Of a stretch of 64,000 nucleotides of DNA, positions 41,484 through 50,608 are shown in pieces. The stretch lies in assembly GCA_017398625.1 (NCBI GenBank), contig JAFQFP010000031.1:1-64000 (forward strand), written 5' to 3'. A model generated the notes under the pieces. It searched no databases and was not told the origin of the DNA. It saw only the letters and a list, made by a program, of their open reading frames with translations. Position 1 is the stretch's first letter; the number at the start of each line of letters is the position of its first letter. This DNA comes from Oscillospiraceae bacterium (GTDB taxonomy: Bacteria > Bacillota > Clostridia > Oscillospirales > Oscillospiraceae). The position numbers were made by a program, and so were the translations under genes.

Positions 41484-41498
41484 ATAATAATCAGCTTT

Positions 41499-42926
41499 TT
41501 AGAAGCGGCACTTCTCGGCAATGTAAGCCTTCAGCTCGCTGATAGGGATACGAACCTGCTCCATGGTGTCCCGGTCACGGACGGTGACGCAGTTGTCCGC
41601 CTCGGTGGTCTCGTCGCCCACGGTCTGGAAGTCCACAGTGATGCACAAAGGCGTGCCGATCTCGTCCTCACGGCGGTAACGCTTGCCGATGGAGCCGGAA
41701 TCGTCGAAGTCCACCATGAAGTCCTTACGCAGCTCGGCGTAGATCTCCTCTGCCTTGGGGGAAAGCTTCTTGGACAGGGGCAGCACGGCAGCCTTGAAGG
41801 GTGCCAGCGCAGGATGCAGCCGCAGCACGGTGCGCACATCGGCATTGCCCTTCTTGTCCACGCCTACCTGCTCCTCATCGTATGCCTCGCACAAAAATGC
41901 CAGTGCCACTCGGTCGCAGCCCAAAGAGGGCTCGATGACATAGGGAATGTAATGCTCGTTAGCCTCCTGATCGTAATACTCCAAGCTCTTGCCGGATGCC
42001 TCCTGATGGCGGCCAAGGTCATAGTTGGTGCGGTCGGCAATGCCCCACAGCTCGCCCCAGCCGTTGCCGAAGGGGAACTGATACTCGATATCGGTGGTGG
42101 CACGGGAATAGAATGCCAGCTCTGCCGGGTCATGGTCACGCAGGCGCAGGGAATCCTCCTTGATGCCGAGGGAGATCAGCCAGCTCTTGCAGAAGTCCTT
42201 CCAGTAAGCGAACCACTCCAGATCGGTGCCGGGCTTGCAGAAGAACTCGCACTCCATCTGCTCGAACTCACGGGTACGGAAGGTGAAGTTGCCGGGGGTG
42301 ATCTCGTTGCGGAACGCCTTGCCTACCTGACAGACACCGAAGGGCAGCTTCTTGCGGGTGGTGCGCTGGATGTTGGCGAAGTTGACGAAAATGCCCTGTG
42401 CGGTCTCGGGACGGAGATAGCAGGTGGAGGAAGAATCCTCGGTAACGCCGATCTTGGTCTGGAACATCAGATTGAACTTGCGGATGGAGGTGAAGTGATG
42501 CTTGCCGCAGTTGGGGCAAACCACATCCTCATGCTCGGCGATGAAGGCATCCATCTCGTTAAAGTCCATAGCGTCCACATTCACTGCCTTGCCGGACTCG
42601 GAAGCGGAGATCAGCTGGTCGGCACGCTGACGGGAACCGCAGCCCTTGCAGTCCACCAGAGGATCGGAGAAGGAGCCCACATGACCAGTGGTGATCCAAG
42701 TCTGGGGGTTCATCAGAATGGCAGCATCCAGACCCACATTGTAGGGGGATTCCTGCACAAACTTCTTCAGCCACGCCTTCTTAACATTGTTCTTGAACTC
42801 CACGCCCAGAGGGCCGTAGTCCCAAGAGTTGGCAAGACCGCCGTAGATCTCGGAACCGGCGTAGACAAAGCCACGGTTCTTGCAGAGATTTACGATCATA
42901 TCCAAGGTCTTTTCGTTGTTTTTCAT
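41499..42926 (-). CDS. glyS: Glycyl-tRNA synthetase, dimeric (alpha2) type
   Basis: A 475-residue class II synthetase that charges tRNA-Gly. Visible features are [18 protein letters not shown] near residue 24, the zinc-ribbon Cys pairs CKGCGSRQR and CPNCGKHH (about 95-150), motif 2 [19 protein letters not shown] near 210, and motif 3 [12 protein letters not shown] near 320. A C-terminal anticodon-binding domain spans about 375-470. This is the single-chain type of archaea, eukaryotes and many Clostridia, not the GlyQ/GlyS tetramer. The start at 42926 has GGAGG upstream and its own promoter. No T-box leader was seen. Confidence 0.95.
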   Translation of the reverse strand: MKNNEKTLDMIVNLCKNRGFVYAGSEIYGGLANSWDYGPLGVEFKNNVKKAWLKKFVQESPYNVGLDAAILMNPQTWITTGHVGSFSDPLVDCKGCGSRQRADQLISASESGKAVNVDAMDFNEMDAFIAEHEDVVCPNCGKHHFTSIRKFNLMFQTKIGVTEDSSSTCYLRPETAQGIFVNFANIQRTTRKKLPFGVCQVGKAFRNEITPGNFTFRTREFEQMECEFFCKPGTDLEWFAYWKDFCKSWLISLGIKEDSLRLRDHDPAELAFYSRATTDIEYQFPFGNGWGELWGIADRTNYDLGRHQEASGKSLEYYDQEANEHYIPYVIEPSLGCDRVALAFLCEAYDEEQVGVDKKGNADVRTVLRLHPALAPFKAAVLPLSKKLSPKAEEIYAELRKDFMVDFDDSGSIGKRYRREDEIGTPLCITVDFQTVGDETTEADNCVTVRDRDTMEQVRIPISELKAYIAEKCRF

Positions 42927-42963
42927 AATATTGCCTCCAAAAATTTGGTAGATTTTCCTAGCT

Positions 42964-42992
42964 ATTATACATGGGTTGCCCTGTGAAATCAA
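42964..42992 (-). promoter_or_regulatory. Promoter of glyS
   Basis: On the minus strand, TTGATT (42987-42992), a 17-base spacer and TATAAT (42964-42969). The -35 box overlaps the end of the upstream acyltransferase gene. Confidence 0.75.
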
Positions 42993-43822
42993 GTGTTTTC
43001 TGCATATTCCGCGCCCAGATCTGCTGCCATCAGCTCATAGATCCGCTCACCCAGCGCCACAGTGGTCATTCCGGCGAATTCCTCCGGCTGTATGACCTGC
43101 ACCACATGCAGATCCACATGGGTGCTTTTCAGCCGGGTCAGATTCTTCATAAAGTTATGGGTATTGGTCATGGTGCACACCACCACCGGCACCTTTGCCT
43201 TCTGGGCGATCTTAAACACGCCACTGCGGAAGTGGTGGAGCTTGTGATCCCGGCTGGTATAGCCCTCGGGGAACACGGCAACGGATGCCTTGTCCTCCTG
43301 CAAAATGCGGATGCACTTGAGGATGGTCTTCAGCGCCTCCCGGTCGTTTTCCCGGTCGATGGGCTGGCAAAGCAGCTTGTGGAGCAGCTTGCCCACCAAG
43401 AACATATCGTTGTTTTCCTTTTTGGAGATAAAGGCAAGCTGATGCTTCCGGAACACATGGAGCAGCACCGCCGGGTCTGCCATGTGCAGATGGTTGCACA
43501 CCAGCATAAAGCGTCCGGAAACAGGCACCTTTTCCAGCCCCGCGGTATGCACCCGCACACCCAGCACCGGGATCAGCGCCTCGATATACAGCCCTGTCAG
43601 ACGGCGGAAAAAGGGATCGTCCTCAGTCTGCTCCCGGGAGGTATCCACCCGGCTGCAAACGAACCAGACAAACAAAAACGCCAGCAGCGCCAGCAGCAGG
43701 AAGCTGCCGATAAAGGTCGCCGGCAGCACCCAAAGCCACGCAAGGGAGTCAAAGGAATCGGAAAGCACGCAGGTCAGTACACCAACCCCGCAGGAAACAA
43801 CGGCCATCGTGCCGAGCAGCAT
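42989..43822 (-). CDS. 1-acyl-sn-glycerol-3-phosphate acyltransferase-like (PlsC family)
   Basis: A 277-residue membrane acyltransferase of phospholipid synthesis. Two N-terminal membrane helices precede the PlsC domain, with the catalytic NHLHMADP (HX4D) near residue 111, a DREND motif near 155 and the acceptor-site FPEGYTSRD near 183. I place the start at 43822 (MLLGTM). TTTGGAGG lies 8 bases upstream, and the promoter at 43856-43884 would begin the transcript after the longer frame's start (43897). The latter has no ribosome binding site. Confidence 0.87.
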   Translation of the reverse strand: MLLGTMAVVSCGVGVLTCVLSDSFDSLAWLWVLPATFIGSFLLLALLAFLFVWFVCSRVDTSREQTEDDPFFRRLTGLYIEALIPVLGVRVHTAGLEKVPVSGRFMLVCNHLHMADPAVLLHVFRKHQLAFISKKENNDMFLVGKLLHKLLCQPIDRENDREALKTILKCIRILQEDKASVAVFPEGYTSRDHKLHHFRSGVFKIAQKAKVPVVVCTMTNTHNFMKNLTRLKSTHVDLHVVQVIQPEEFAGMTTVALGERIYELMAADLGAEYAENT

Positions 43823-43855
43823 GGTAAAACGCCTCCAAAAGCTTGATTTTGAACC

Positions 43856-43884
43856 ATTATACTCCCTGATCTTTTCAGAAACAA
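43856..43884 (-). promoter_or_regulatory. Promoter of the PlsC-like gene
   Basis: On the minus strand, TTGTTT (43879-43884), a 17-base spacer and TATAAT (43856-43861). It supports the downstream start codon at 43822. Confidence 0.8.
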
Positions 43885-43926
43885 GAGTTTTTTTCATAGG
43901 GACTAGAAATTATTGGGGTATACTGG

Positions 43927-43932
43927 TATAAT
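43927..43932 (+). promoter_or_regulatory. Extended -10 promoter candidate for the acyl-CoA ligase operon
   Basis: TGGTATAAT with no clear -35 box. It is about 330 bases before the ligase start, and the leader would include the repeat at 44035-44170. Confidence 0.45.
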
Positions 43933-44034
43933 AGTGTATTATTTGCGCAAATTCCGATTTGTCGGGCTGTTCGGTGGCGCGATTGTAGGGGCAGATGCCC
44001 TCATCCGCCCGTTGGGAAATGTACCGAACAATAT

Positions 44035-44170
44035 CCCCCCTGTCAGCTACGCTGACTTCCCCCCTTTAGGCAAGGGGGGCTTTGGTGCGGTGCATTTTGA
44101 AGGGGAGATGTACCGAACAAAGAGGACGGATTGCCACGGCTTGCTTCGCAAGCCTCGCAATGACACAGTA
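44035..44170 (+). repeat. Dispersed repeat copy 3, joined to a second repeat type
   Basis: 44035-44095 has C6, TGTCAGCTACGCTGAC, then CCCCCCTTTAGGCAAGGGGGG and TTTGGTGCGGTGCA. The heptamer-like ACCGAACA occurs both before (44023) and after (44112) this block. 44127-44166 is a GGATTGCCACGGCTTGC...GCAAGCCTCGCAATGACA palindrome, of a type I know as a frequent intergenic element of gut Firmicutes. No gene is seen in 43898-44262. Confidence 0.7.
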
Positions 44171-44262
44171 TACGATAGTGCGAACTGAACTCACCGGCAA
44201 ATCGCAACTTGCCTGCCGAAAAAAACGGCATTTGCTTTAGAGAAAGAAAGGAACGATCAACT

Positions 44263-45975
44263 ATGGGCTTATCCGCTACCGCTCCCTGGCTCGCCTACTA
44301 CGGCAACACCCCCGCATCTTTGGACTATCCCCAGAAGACCATGTACCAGCTGCTGGCACAGACCGCACGGCAGTACCCCACAAGTATCGCCTACTCCTTC
44401 ATGGGCAAGGAAACCAGCTACAGTGCCTTTCTCAAGCGCATCGATGCCGCCGCCAAGGGTCTGACCGCCATGGGCATTACCAGAGGCGATAAGGTCACCA
44501 TTTGCATGCCCAACTCCCCTCAGGCGCTGGATTGCTTCTACGCGCTGAACCGGATCGGTGCCATTCCCAATATGATCCATCCCCTGTCCGCCGCTCAGGA
44601 GATCGCCTTCTATCTGGATGTCTCACACAGCAAGGCGATCCTGACACTGGATCAGTTCTATGAAAAGGTGGCGCAGGTCGCCCCGGCAGAGTGCACCGTT
44701 CTCATCGCCAAGATCAAGGATGAGCTGCCTGTGCCGCTGAACCTGCTTTATCCCATGACTAAGGGCGGCAGAGCCATCCCCAAGCTGCCCGAAAGCGGCT
44801 ATAAGCTGTGGAAGGACATGGTGGCAGCCGGTAAAAACACCACTCTGCCTTCCGACACCGGCAAGGCCAACGATTGCGGTGCCATCCTCTATTCCGGCGG
44901 CACCACCGGCACTACCAAGGGCATCATGCTCTCCAATCTGAACTTCAATGCCTTGGGTCTGCAGACCATCGCCGCCTCCGGCTTCGGCAGTGTGGCAGGC
45001 ATGAAGATGCTGTCGGTAATGCCCGTGTTCCACGGCTTCGGTCTGGGCATCGGCATCCACACCGCCCTCATCGGCGGCGCTACCTGTATTCTGGTGCCCC
45101 AGTTCACGGTGCAGACCTACGCCAACATTCTGAAAAAGCAGAAGCCCAACATTATCCCCGGTGTTCCCACCTTGTTCGAGGCGCTGCTTCGGGCGGAAAG
45201 TCTGGAGGGCGTGGACCTCAGCTTCCTGAAGGGCATCTTCTCCGGCGGCGACAGCCTACCTGTGGAGCTGAAGAAGAAGGTAGACACCTTCCTAAAGGAG
45301 CACGGCTGCAACGAGCAGATCCGGGAGGGCTACGGCACCACCGAGTGCGTCACCGCCTCCTGTTTGACCCCCAAGGATTATGCCCGCAGCGGCTCTATCG
45401 GTGTTCCTTTCCCCGATACCTTCTATAAAGTGGTCACCCCCGGCACCACCGACGAGGTGGAGCCCAATATCGAGGGTGAGATCTGCATTTCCGGTCCCAC
45501 CGTCATGCTGGGCTATATGGATAACCCGGAGGAGACTGCCCATACCCTGCGCCGTCACGGCGACGGCCGCATCTGGCTCCACACCGGCGACCTTGGCTAC
45601 ATGGATAAGGACGGCTTCATCTACTTCCGCCTGCGGATCAAGCGGATGCTGGTGACTTCCGGCTACAATGTCTACCCCTCCCAGCTGGAAAATATCATTG
45701 ACGGTCACGAAAAGGTGCTGCTTTCCTGCGTCATCGGCATAAAGGATGCCTACCGGGGTCACAAGATCAAGGCATTCATCGTGCCCATGCCCGGTATCGA
45801 ACCCACCGAGGAGCTGAAGCAGGAGCTGCTGCAGTACTGCTCCCAGCACATTGCCAAGTACGCCATGCCACGTGAGATCGAATTCCGCACCGAGCTGCCC
45901 AAGACTCTTGTGGGCAAGGTAGCTTACCGGGTGCTGGAGGAGGAAGCCAACGCCCAGCTGGAGGGTAATGCATGA
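44263..45975 (+). CDS. AMP-forming acyl-CoA ligase (long-chain fatty acid type)
   Basis: A 570-residue ANL-superfamily enzyme activating a carboxylic acid with ATP and CoA. The P-loop YSGGTTGTTKG lies near residue 210, YGTTEC near 358, the A8 HTGDLGYMDKDGF near 443 and the hinge KRMLVTSGYNVYP near 460. The catalytic Lys lies in KTLVGKVAYR near 548. The start at 44263 has AAAGGAA 10 bases upstream. It is first in a six-gene run whose members overlap by ATGA except at the third. Chain-length preference is not readable; together with the two DegV proteins and PlsC it suggests use of exogenous fatty acids. Confidence 0.9.
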   Translation: MGLSATAPWLAYYGNTPASLDYPQKTMYQLLAQTARQYPTSIAYSFMGKETSYSAFLKRIDAAAKGLTAMGITRGDKVTICMPNSPQALDCFYALNRIGAIPNMIHPLSAAQEIAFYLDVSHSKAILTLDQFYEKVAQVAPAECTVLIAKIKDELPVPLNLLYPMTKGGRAIPKLPESGYKLWKDMVAAGKNTTLPSDTGKANDCGAILYSGGTTGTTKGIMLSNLNFNALGLQTIAASGFGSVAGMKMLSVMPVFHGFGLGIGIHTALIGGATCILVPQFTVQTYANILKKQKPNIIPGVPTLFEALLRAESLEGVDLSFLKGIFSGGDSLPVELKKKVDTFLKEHGCNEQIREGYGTTECVTASCLTPKDYARSGSIGVPFPDTFYKVVTPGTTDEVEPNIEGEICISGPTVMLGYMDNPEETAHTLRRHGDGRIWLHTGDLGYMDKDGFIYFRLRIKRMLVTSGYNVYPSQLENIIDGHEKVLLSCVIGIKDAYRGHKIKAFIVPMPGIEPTEELKQELLQYCSQHIAKYAMPREIEFRTELPKTLVGKVAYRVLEEEANAQLEGNA

Positions 45976-46685
45976 AGCAGCGGATCTGGGAGCTGGACGC
46001 CTTTCGGGGCGTCTGTATCCTAGGCATGGTGATCGTCCATCTGATCTACGACGCAGTGGAACTGTACGGTCTTGTGGATTGGCGCTACCCCACCGTTTTC
46101 CTGTGGCTGCGGGATTGGGGCGGCGTGCTGTTTCTGGTGCTTTCCGGTATCTGCGTCACCCTTGGCAGCCGCAGCGTACGCCGGGGCATCACCGTGTTTT
46201 CCGCAGGTATGCTGTGTACCGCCGTCACTGCGGGAATGTATTTTCTGGACATGGCAGACCGGAGCATCCTGATCTATTTCGGTGTGCTTCACTGCCTTGG
46301 CGTATGTATGCTGCTGTGGCAGCCCATGAAAAAGCTGCCCCTGTGGGCGCTCGCCCTAATCGCGGCGGTGCTGATCGGCGTTGGTCTTTACTGGTGGGGC
46401 AGAGTCTTTGTTCCCTTTGATTGGCTGTTCCCCCTAGGGCTTACCAGCCGCAGCTTTCTCACCTCGGACTACTATCCCCTGCTGCCGAATCTGGGCTTTT
46501 TCCTTGTGGGTACCATGCTGGGGCAGACGGTATACCGCAAAAGGCAGACTCTGCTGCCCCGGGTGAATACCCAACATCCGCTGATCGCCTTTTTGTGCTT
46601 CTGCGGAAGAAACTCCCTTGTGATCTATCTCGCCCACCAGCCGGTGCTGTCCGGTCTGCTGTGGACGGTCTCTATTCTGTTTTAA
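45972..46685 (+). CDS. DUF1624 / heparan-alpha-glucosaminide N-acetyltransferase-like membrane protein
   Basis: A 237-residue protein with about seven membrane helices. The family opening RIWELDAFRGVCILGMVIVH holds the conserved Arg-Gly and His. The C-terminal half has RNSLVIYLAHQP. Members resemble acyltransferase-3 proteins and the lysosomal HGSNAT catalytic domain, transferring acyl groups across the membrane. The acceptor is unknown. It overlaps the ligase stop by 4 bases. Confidence 0.85.
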   Translation: MKQRIWELDAFRGVCILGMVIVHLIYDAVELYGLVDWRYPTVFLWLRDWGGVLFLVLSGICVTLGSRSVRRGITVFSAGMLCTAVTAGMYFLDMADRSILIYFGVLHCLGVCMLLWQPMKKLPLWALALIAAVLIGVGLYWWGRVFVPFDWLFPLGLTSRSFLTSDYYPLLPNLGFFLVGTMLGQTVYRKRQTLLPRVNTQHPLIAFLCFCGRNSLVIYLAHQPVLSGLLWTVSILF

Positions 46686-46697
46686 GGAGGCGGCGCC

Positions 46698-47453
46698 ATG
46701 AAAAAGCGTCTGCAAATCGGCATTTTTACCGCCTTGGGGCTGGGTCTTGCCTGCGCGCTTACCCAGCTTTGGCTGCTGGGCACCGGCTATGACGAAGCAG
46801 GGCTGCTGAAAGCAGCCCATCCTGCCATCTGGCTGGGGTATGTGCTGGCGGCTGCCGGGCTGGGTCTTACCGTATTTGCCGTACTGCCCCTAAATCCCAA
46901 GCCCCGCTATCACAAGCTGTTCCCCGGCAGCCTGTGGGCTGCTGTGGGTGCCTTTGCCGCCGCTCTGGGGCTCATCGTCATGGGCTGGCAGCAGCTTGCC
47001 GCCGCTGTGGACACACTGAGCCGCGTCTGCGGCATCGCCGCTCTGATCGCCGCCGCTGCCATGGGTGTCAACGGCTATTTCCGCCTGCGGGGCAAGCATC
47101 CGCACTTCGCTTTTCTGGCGGTAAACTGCCTGTTCTTCATGGTGGCGCTGTACAGCCGCTACCAAGATTGGAATATCGAAACACAAAACAGTGTGTTCTT
47201 CTTTCCTCTGCTTGCCTTGATCTTGTCCATGCTGGCATGCTACTACCGCTCCGCGCTGGACAACGGCAGCGGCAATGTCCGCCTCTGGCTGGTTTTTTCT
47301 CTGACCGCACTGTTTTTCTGCTGCGGCAGCCTGTTTTCCCGCAGCGACCCGGCACTGATGCTGGGCTTCTGTAGCTATTTTCTCGGTGAGCTGACCGCTG
47401 TTCGGCTGCCTAAGGGCACAAAGGCAGCGCCCAACAGGGAGCGTGCGCCATGA
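46698..47453 (+). CDS. Multi-pass membrane protein of unknown function
   Basis: A 251-residue protein with seven or so hydrophobic segments spread over its length and short charged loops. No catalytic motif is visible and I do not recognise the family. The ribosome binding site GGAGGCGG precedes it, and it ends in an ATGA overlap with cca. It is likely cotranscribed with the acyl-CoA ligase and DUF1624 genes. Confidence 0.75.
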   Translation: MKKRLQIGIFTALGLGLACALTQLWLLGTGYDEAGLLKAAHPAIWLGYVLAAAGLGLTVFAVLPLNPKPRYHKLFPGSLWAAVGAFAAALGLIVMGWQQLAAAVDTLSRVCGIAALIAAAAMGVNGYFRLRGKHPHFAFLAVNCLFFMVALYSRYQDWNIETQNSVFFFPLLALILSMLACYYRSALDNGSGNVRLWLVFSLTALFFCCGSLFSRSDPALMLGFCSYFLGELTAVRLPKGTKAAPNRERAP

Positions 47454-48781
47454 AGCTGCCGCAGCACATTTCCCTGTGCGTAGAAATGCTGGAAAACGCC
47501 GGCTTTGCCACCTATGCCGTAGGCGGCTGTGTCCGGGACTTCCTGCTGGGACTAACGCCCCACGACTATGACCTATGCACTGCCGCTACCCCGGAGCAGA
47601 TCAAGCAGAGCTTCTCCGCCTTTCCTTTGGTCACCGCCGGAGAAAAGCACGGCACCGTGGGGGTGATCGTGGAGCATGAGACGGTGGAGATCACCACCTT
47701 CCGCAGTGAGGGCGGCTATATGGACGGACGGCACCCGGATTGGGTGGAGTTTGTTACGGACATCGAAGCGGATCTCAGCCGCCGGGATTTCACGGTCAAC
47801 GCAATGGCGTGGTCTCCCACCCGGGGTCTTTGCGACCCCTTTGGGGGACAGGACGACCTACAAAAGAAACGCCTGCGGGCGGTGGGGGATCCGGCTGCCC
47901 GGTTTCAGGAGGATTCCCTGCGGATCCTGCGGGGAGTGCGCTTTGCGGTGCGCTTCGGTCTTACCCCGGAGGAAAACACCTTGCACGCCATGCTCGCCCA
48001 ACGGGAGCTGATGAAGCAGCTTGCCCGGGAGCGGGTATTTGATGAATTATGTAAACTCCTCCCCTTGGTGGATGCCACCCATCTGCAGACCTTCGCCCCT
48101 ATTCTGGCGCAGGTGATCCCGGAGCTTGCCCCCACCGTGGGCTTTGACCAACGCAACCACCACCACGCCTACGACCTGTTCACCCACATCGCCCATGTCA
48201 CCGCCGCTCTACCGCCGGTGCTGCACCTGCGTTGGGCAGGTCTGCTTCACGACATCGGCAAGGTGACTACCTTCACCGTGGACGACCGGGGCTGCGGCCA
48301 TTTCTACGGTCACGACAAGGCAGGCGCGGAGCTTGCGGACACCGTTTTGCTCCGGCTGAAAGCCCCCACCGCTCTGCGGGAGCGGGTAGTGCGGCTCATC
48401 GGGCTGCACATGACTTGGCTGTCGGAGGACCGTCAGTTGCTTCGCCGCCGGCTCAGCCGCTGGGGCGAGGAGACGGTGTGGGATGTGCTGGCGCTGCAGG
48501 AAGCGGATATGGGAGGCAAAGGTGTGGATAAGCCGGAGGAAATGGCAATGTTTCCCCGGATCCGGGGACTTTTGCAGGATATCTTGGCGGAAAAGGGCTG
48601 TCTGAGCCTAAAGGATCTGGCAGTTTCCGGCAACGATCTTATCGGGATAGGCTTCGCACCGGGGCCCGCGCTGGGAAAAACACTGGAACGGCTGCTGGAG
48701 CTGGTACTCAGCGACCGCCTGCCCAACGAAAAGGATGCTCTGCTTGCCGCAGCCAAAGAAATACAGGAGGATGCCTTATGA
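47450..48781 (+). CDS. cca: CCA-adding tRNA nucleotidyltransferase
   Basis: A 443-residue class II enzyme that adds or repairs the 3' CCA of tRNA. The head-domain VGGCVRDFLLG lies near residue 24, with catalytic DYD in PHDYDLCTAA near 42. GTVGV lies near 68, RRDFTVNAMA near 112 and RFQEDSLRILRGVRFA near 150. An HD-type region (LHDIGKV near 267) follows, as in many clostridial members. The start overlaps the membrane gene and the end overlaps the SDR gene (both ATGA). Confidence 0.93.
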   Translation: MKLPQHISLCVEMLENAGFATYAVGGCVRDFLLGLTPHDYDLCTAATPEQIKQSFSAFPLVTAGEKHGTVGVIVEHETVEITTFRSEGGYMDGRHPDWVEFVTDIEADLSRRDFTVNAMAWSPTRGLCDPFGGQDDLQKKRLRAVGDPAARFQEDSLRILRGVRFAVRFGLTPEENTLHAMLAQRELMKQLARERVFDELCKLLPLVDATHLQTFAPILAQVIPELAPTVGFDQRNHHHAYDLFTHIAHVTAALPPVLHLRWAGLLHDIGKVTTFTVDDRGCGHFYGHDKAGAELADTVLLRLKAPTALRERVVRLIGLHMTWLSEDRQLLRRRLSRWGEETVWDVLALQEADMGGKGVDKPEEMAMFPRIRGLLQDILAEKGCLSLKDLAVSGNDLIGIGFAPGPALGKTLERLLELVLSDRLPNEKDALLAAAKEIQEDAL

Positions 48782-49578
48782 ATATTGCCGTAGTCACCGG
48801 AGCCAGCTCCGGCATGGGACGGGAATTTGTGCTGCAGCTTGGCAGCTATGTTTCCGTAGACGAGATCTGGGTCATTGCCCGTCGGGAGAAAGAACTGTCC
48901 GAATTGGGCGCTGTTTGCTCCGTTCCTGTCCGTCCCGTGGTGCTGGATCTGTGTGAGGATGCCGCTTTTGACCGCTACAGCGCCCTTTTGGAGCGGGAAA
49001 AGCCCAATGTGCGGCTGCTGGTCAACGCCGCGGGCTTTGGAAAATTCGGCGCTTACCACAAAGTCTCCCTCCGCGATGAGGGACGCATGATCGACTTGAA
49101 CTGCAAGGCGCTGGTGGCTATGACCCGGCTGACGCTGCCCTATATGACAGAAGGCAGCCATATTCTCCAACTGGACAGCCTTTCCGCCTTCCAGCCTGTT
49201 CCCTACATCACCACCTACGGTGCCACCAAGGCCTTTGTCCTCAGCTACAGCCGTGCCATGAACCGGGAGCTGCGGCAGCGGGGCATCCGGGTGATGGCGA
49301 TGAATCCCGGCTGGGTCAAAACCGAGTTCTTCGACCACGCCTTCCAGACGAACTCCGGCAGCGAGGTACAGCATTTCGACCGTCTGTACGAGGCAAAGGA
49401 TGTGGTCGCCACCGGACTTAAGGATCTCTACAAAACCAAAAAGGATGTATCCATCCACGGCTTCCCCGTAAGGATGCAGGTGCGTCTTGTGAAGCTGCTG
49501 CCCCACAGCCTGATCATGAACATTTGGGAAAAGCAGCAAAAAACGCCGAAAAACAACAAGGGGTTGACTACAAAATGA
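48778..49578 (+). CDS. Short-chain dehydrogenase/reductase (YqjQ-like)
   Basis: A 266-residue SDR with TGASSGMGREF near residue 7, NAAGFGKFG near 84, the catalytic Ser in LDSLSAFQP near 138 and YGATKAF near 149-155. A C-terminal extension of about 50 residues includes a hydrophobic/basic patch (MQVRLVKLLPHSLIMNIW), which may contact membrane. RRE after the second strand suggests NADP(H). The substrate is unknown. It is coupled to cca and to the lipoprotein gene by ATGA overlaps. Confidence 0.87.
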   Translation: MNIAVVTGASSGMGREFVLQLGSYVSVDEIWVIARREKELSELGAVCSVPVRPVVLDLCEDAAFDRYSALLEREKPNVRLLVNAAGFGKFGAYHKVSLRDEGRMIDLNCKALVAMTRLTLPYMTEGSHILQLDSLSAFQPVPYITTYGATKAFVLSYSRAMNRELRQRGIRVMAMNPGWVKTEFFDHAFQTNSGSEVQHFDRLYEAKDVVATGLKDLYKTKKDVSIHGFPVRMQVRLVKLLPHSLIMNIWEKQQKTPKNNKGLTTK

Positions 49579-50522
49579 AGCGTTTACTTGCATTGCTGCT
49601 GGCGGCGGCGGTGCTGCTGGGAGGCTGCCGCAGCCTTCCGCCGGAGACGACCCAGCCGGAGACCACAGCACCCATCGAAATCACCCAACCCGTCACCGAG
49701 CCCACCGAGCCCACCGTTCCTCAAATCCGCATCCCCATGCGTTCTCTGGCGGTTCACTATATTGATGTGGGACACGCGGATTGCATTCTGCTGGAATGTG
49801 AGAACAGCTTTGCGCTCATCGACGGCGGCAACGCCGAGGATGGCCCCGCCATCGTAAAATATCTACAGGATCAAGGCGTTCAGAGGCTGAATCTGGTGGT
49901 CGCCACCCATCCCCACGAGGATCACTACGGCGGTCTTGCCACCGTTCTCAAAACCTTCTCCGCCGATAAGTTCTGGGGCTCCGGCTTTACCTTTACCAAT
50001 TCCTACATCGACGCGTTCCTGCGACAGGTGGATAAACAGGGTGAAGAGCTCATCACGCCCCAGATCGGGCATAAATTCTATCTGGGCAGCGCAGTGATCA
50101 CCGTACTGGGACCCCTGCGCACAGACTATGAGGACACCAATGACACCTCACTGGTGCTGATGGTGCAATACGGCGACACCAAGTTTCTGTTCACCGGCGA
50201 TATGGAACGGATCGCGGAAACAGACCTGATAAACAGCGGCGTGGATTTGAAGGCAGATGTGCTGAAGGTCGGTCACCACGGCAGCGGCTCTTCCACCAGC
50301 TATCTGTTCCTGCGCAATGTCATGCCCACCTACGGCGTCATCAGCCTCAGCGCGGACAACGAATACGGCCATCCCCATGACGCGCCTATGTCCCGTCTGC
50401 GGGACGCGGATGTGGAGGTCTACCGCACGGATACCATGGGCACGGTCATTGCCGTCAGCGACGGACACAACATTCAGTTCACATGGACAAACCCCTACGG
50501 CAAGCCTTGGAATGTTCAATAG
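49575..50522 (+). CDS. Lipoprotein metallo-beta-lactamase-fold hydrolase (ComEC C-terminal-like)
   Basis: A 315-residue lipoprotein. The signal peptide ends with the lipobox LLGGC near residue 17, and a Thr/Pro-rich linker follows (about 20-50). The MBL domain resembles the extracellular domain of ComEC/Rec2: the metal motif HPHEDHYGG near 112-120, FTGDME near 213 and HHGSGSS near 239. A C-terminal GHPHDAP follows. Such stand-alone proteins may be secreted nucleases or phosphodiesterases, but this is not shown here. The start at 49575 overlaps the SDR stop (ATGA). The terminator at 50527-50574 ends the operon. Confidence 0.88.
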   Translation: MKRLLALLLAAAVLLGGCRSLPPETTQPETTAPIEITQPVTEPTEPTVPQIRIPMRSLAVHYIDVGHADCILLECENSFALIDGGNAEDGPAIVKYLQDQGVQRLNLVVATHPHEDHYGGLATVLKTFSADKFWGSGFTFTNSYIDAFLRQVDKQGEELITPQIGHKFYLGSAVITVLGPLRTDYEDTNDTSLVLMVQYGDTKFLFTGDMERIAETDLINSGVDLKADVLKVGHHGSGSSTSYLFLRNVMPTYGVISLSADNEYGHPHDAPMSRLRDADVEVYRTDTMGTVIAVSDGHNIQFTWTNPYGKPWNVQ

Positions 50523-50526
50523 AATT

Positions 50527-50574
50527 AAGAAAACACGGATCTGCTGCGGTTTCGCGGCAGATCCGTGTTTTCTT
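50527..50574. terminator. Strong bidirectional terminator
   Basis: A 22-bp stem with one G-T wobble (50527-50548 and 50553-50574), GTTT loop, with AAGAAAA and TTTTCTT ends, between converging operon and lysR. Confidence 0.93.
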
Positions 50575-50608
50575 ATACGAGATTTTAATAAAACGCTTTA
50601 AGAGCATT

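Noticed and set aside
41294..41542. Two short opposing frames between trkH and glyS
   Set aside because: They run through overlapping hairpins and have no ribosome binding site.
44043..44231. A 62-codon minus-strand frame containing CHCEACEASRGNP
   Set aside because: This peptide is the translation of the dispersed GCAATGACA palindrome; such frames are commonly mis-annotated as proteins.
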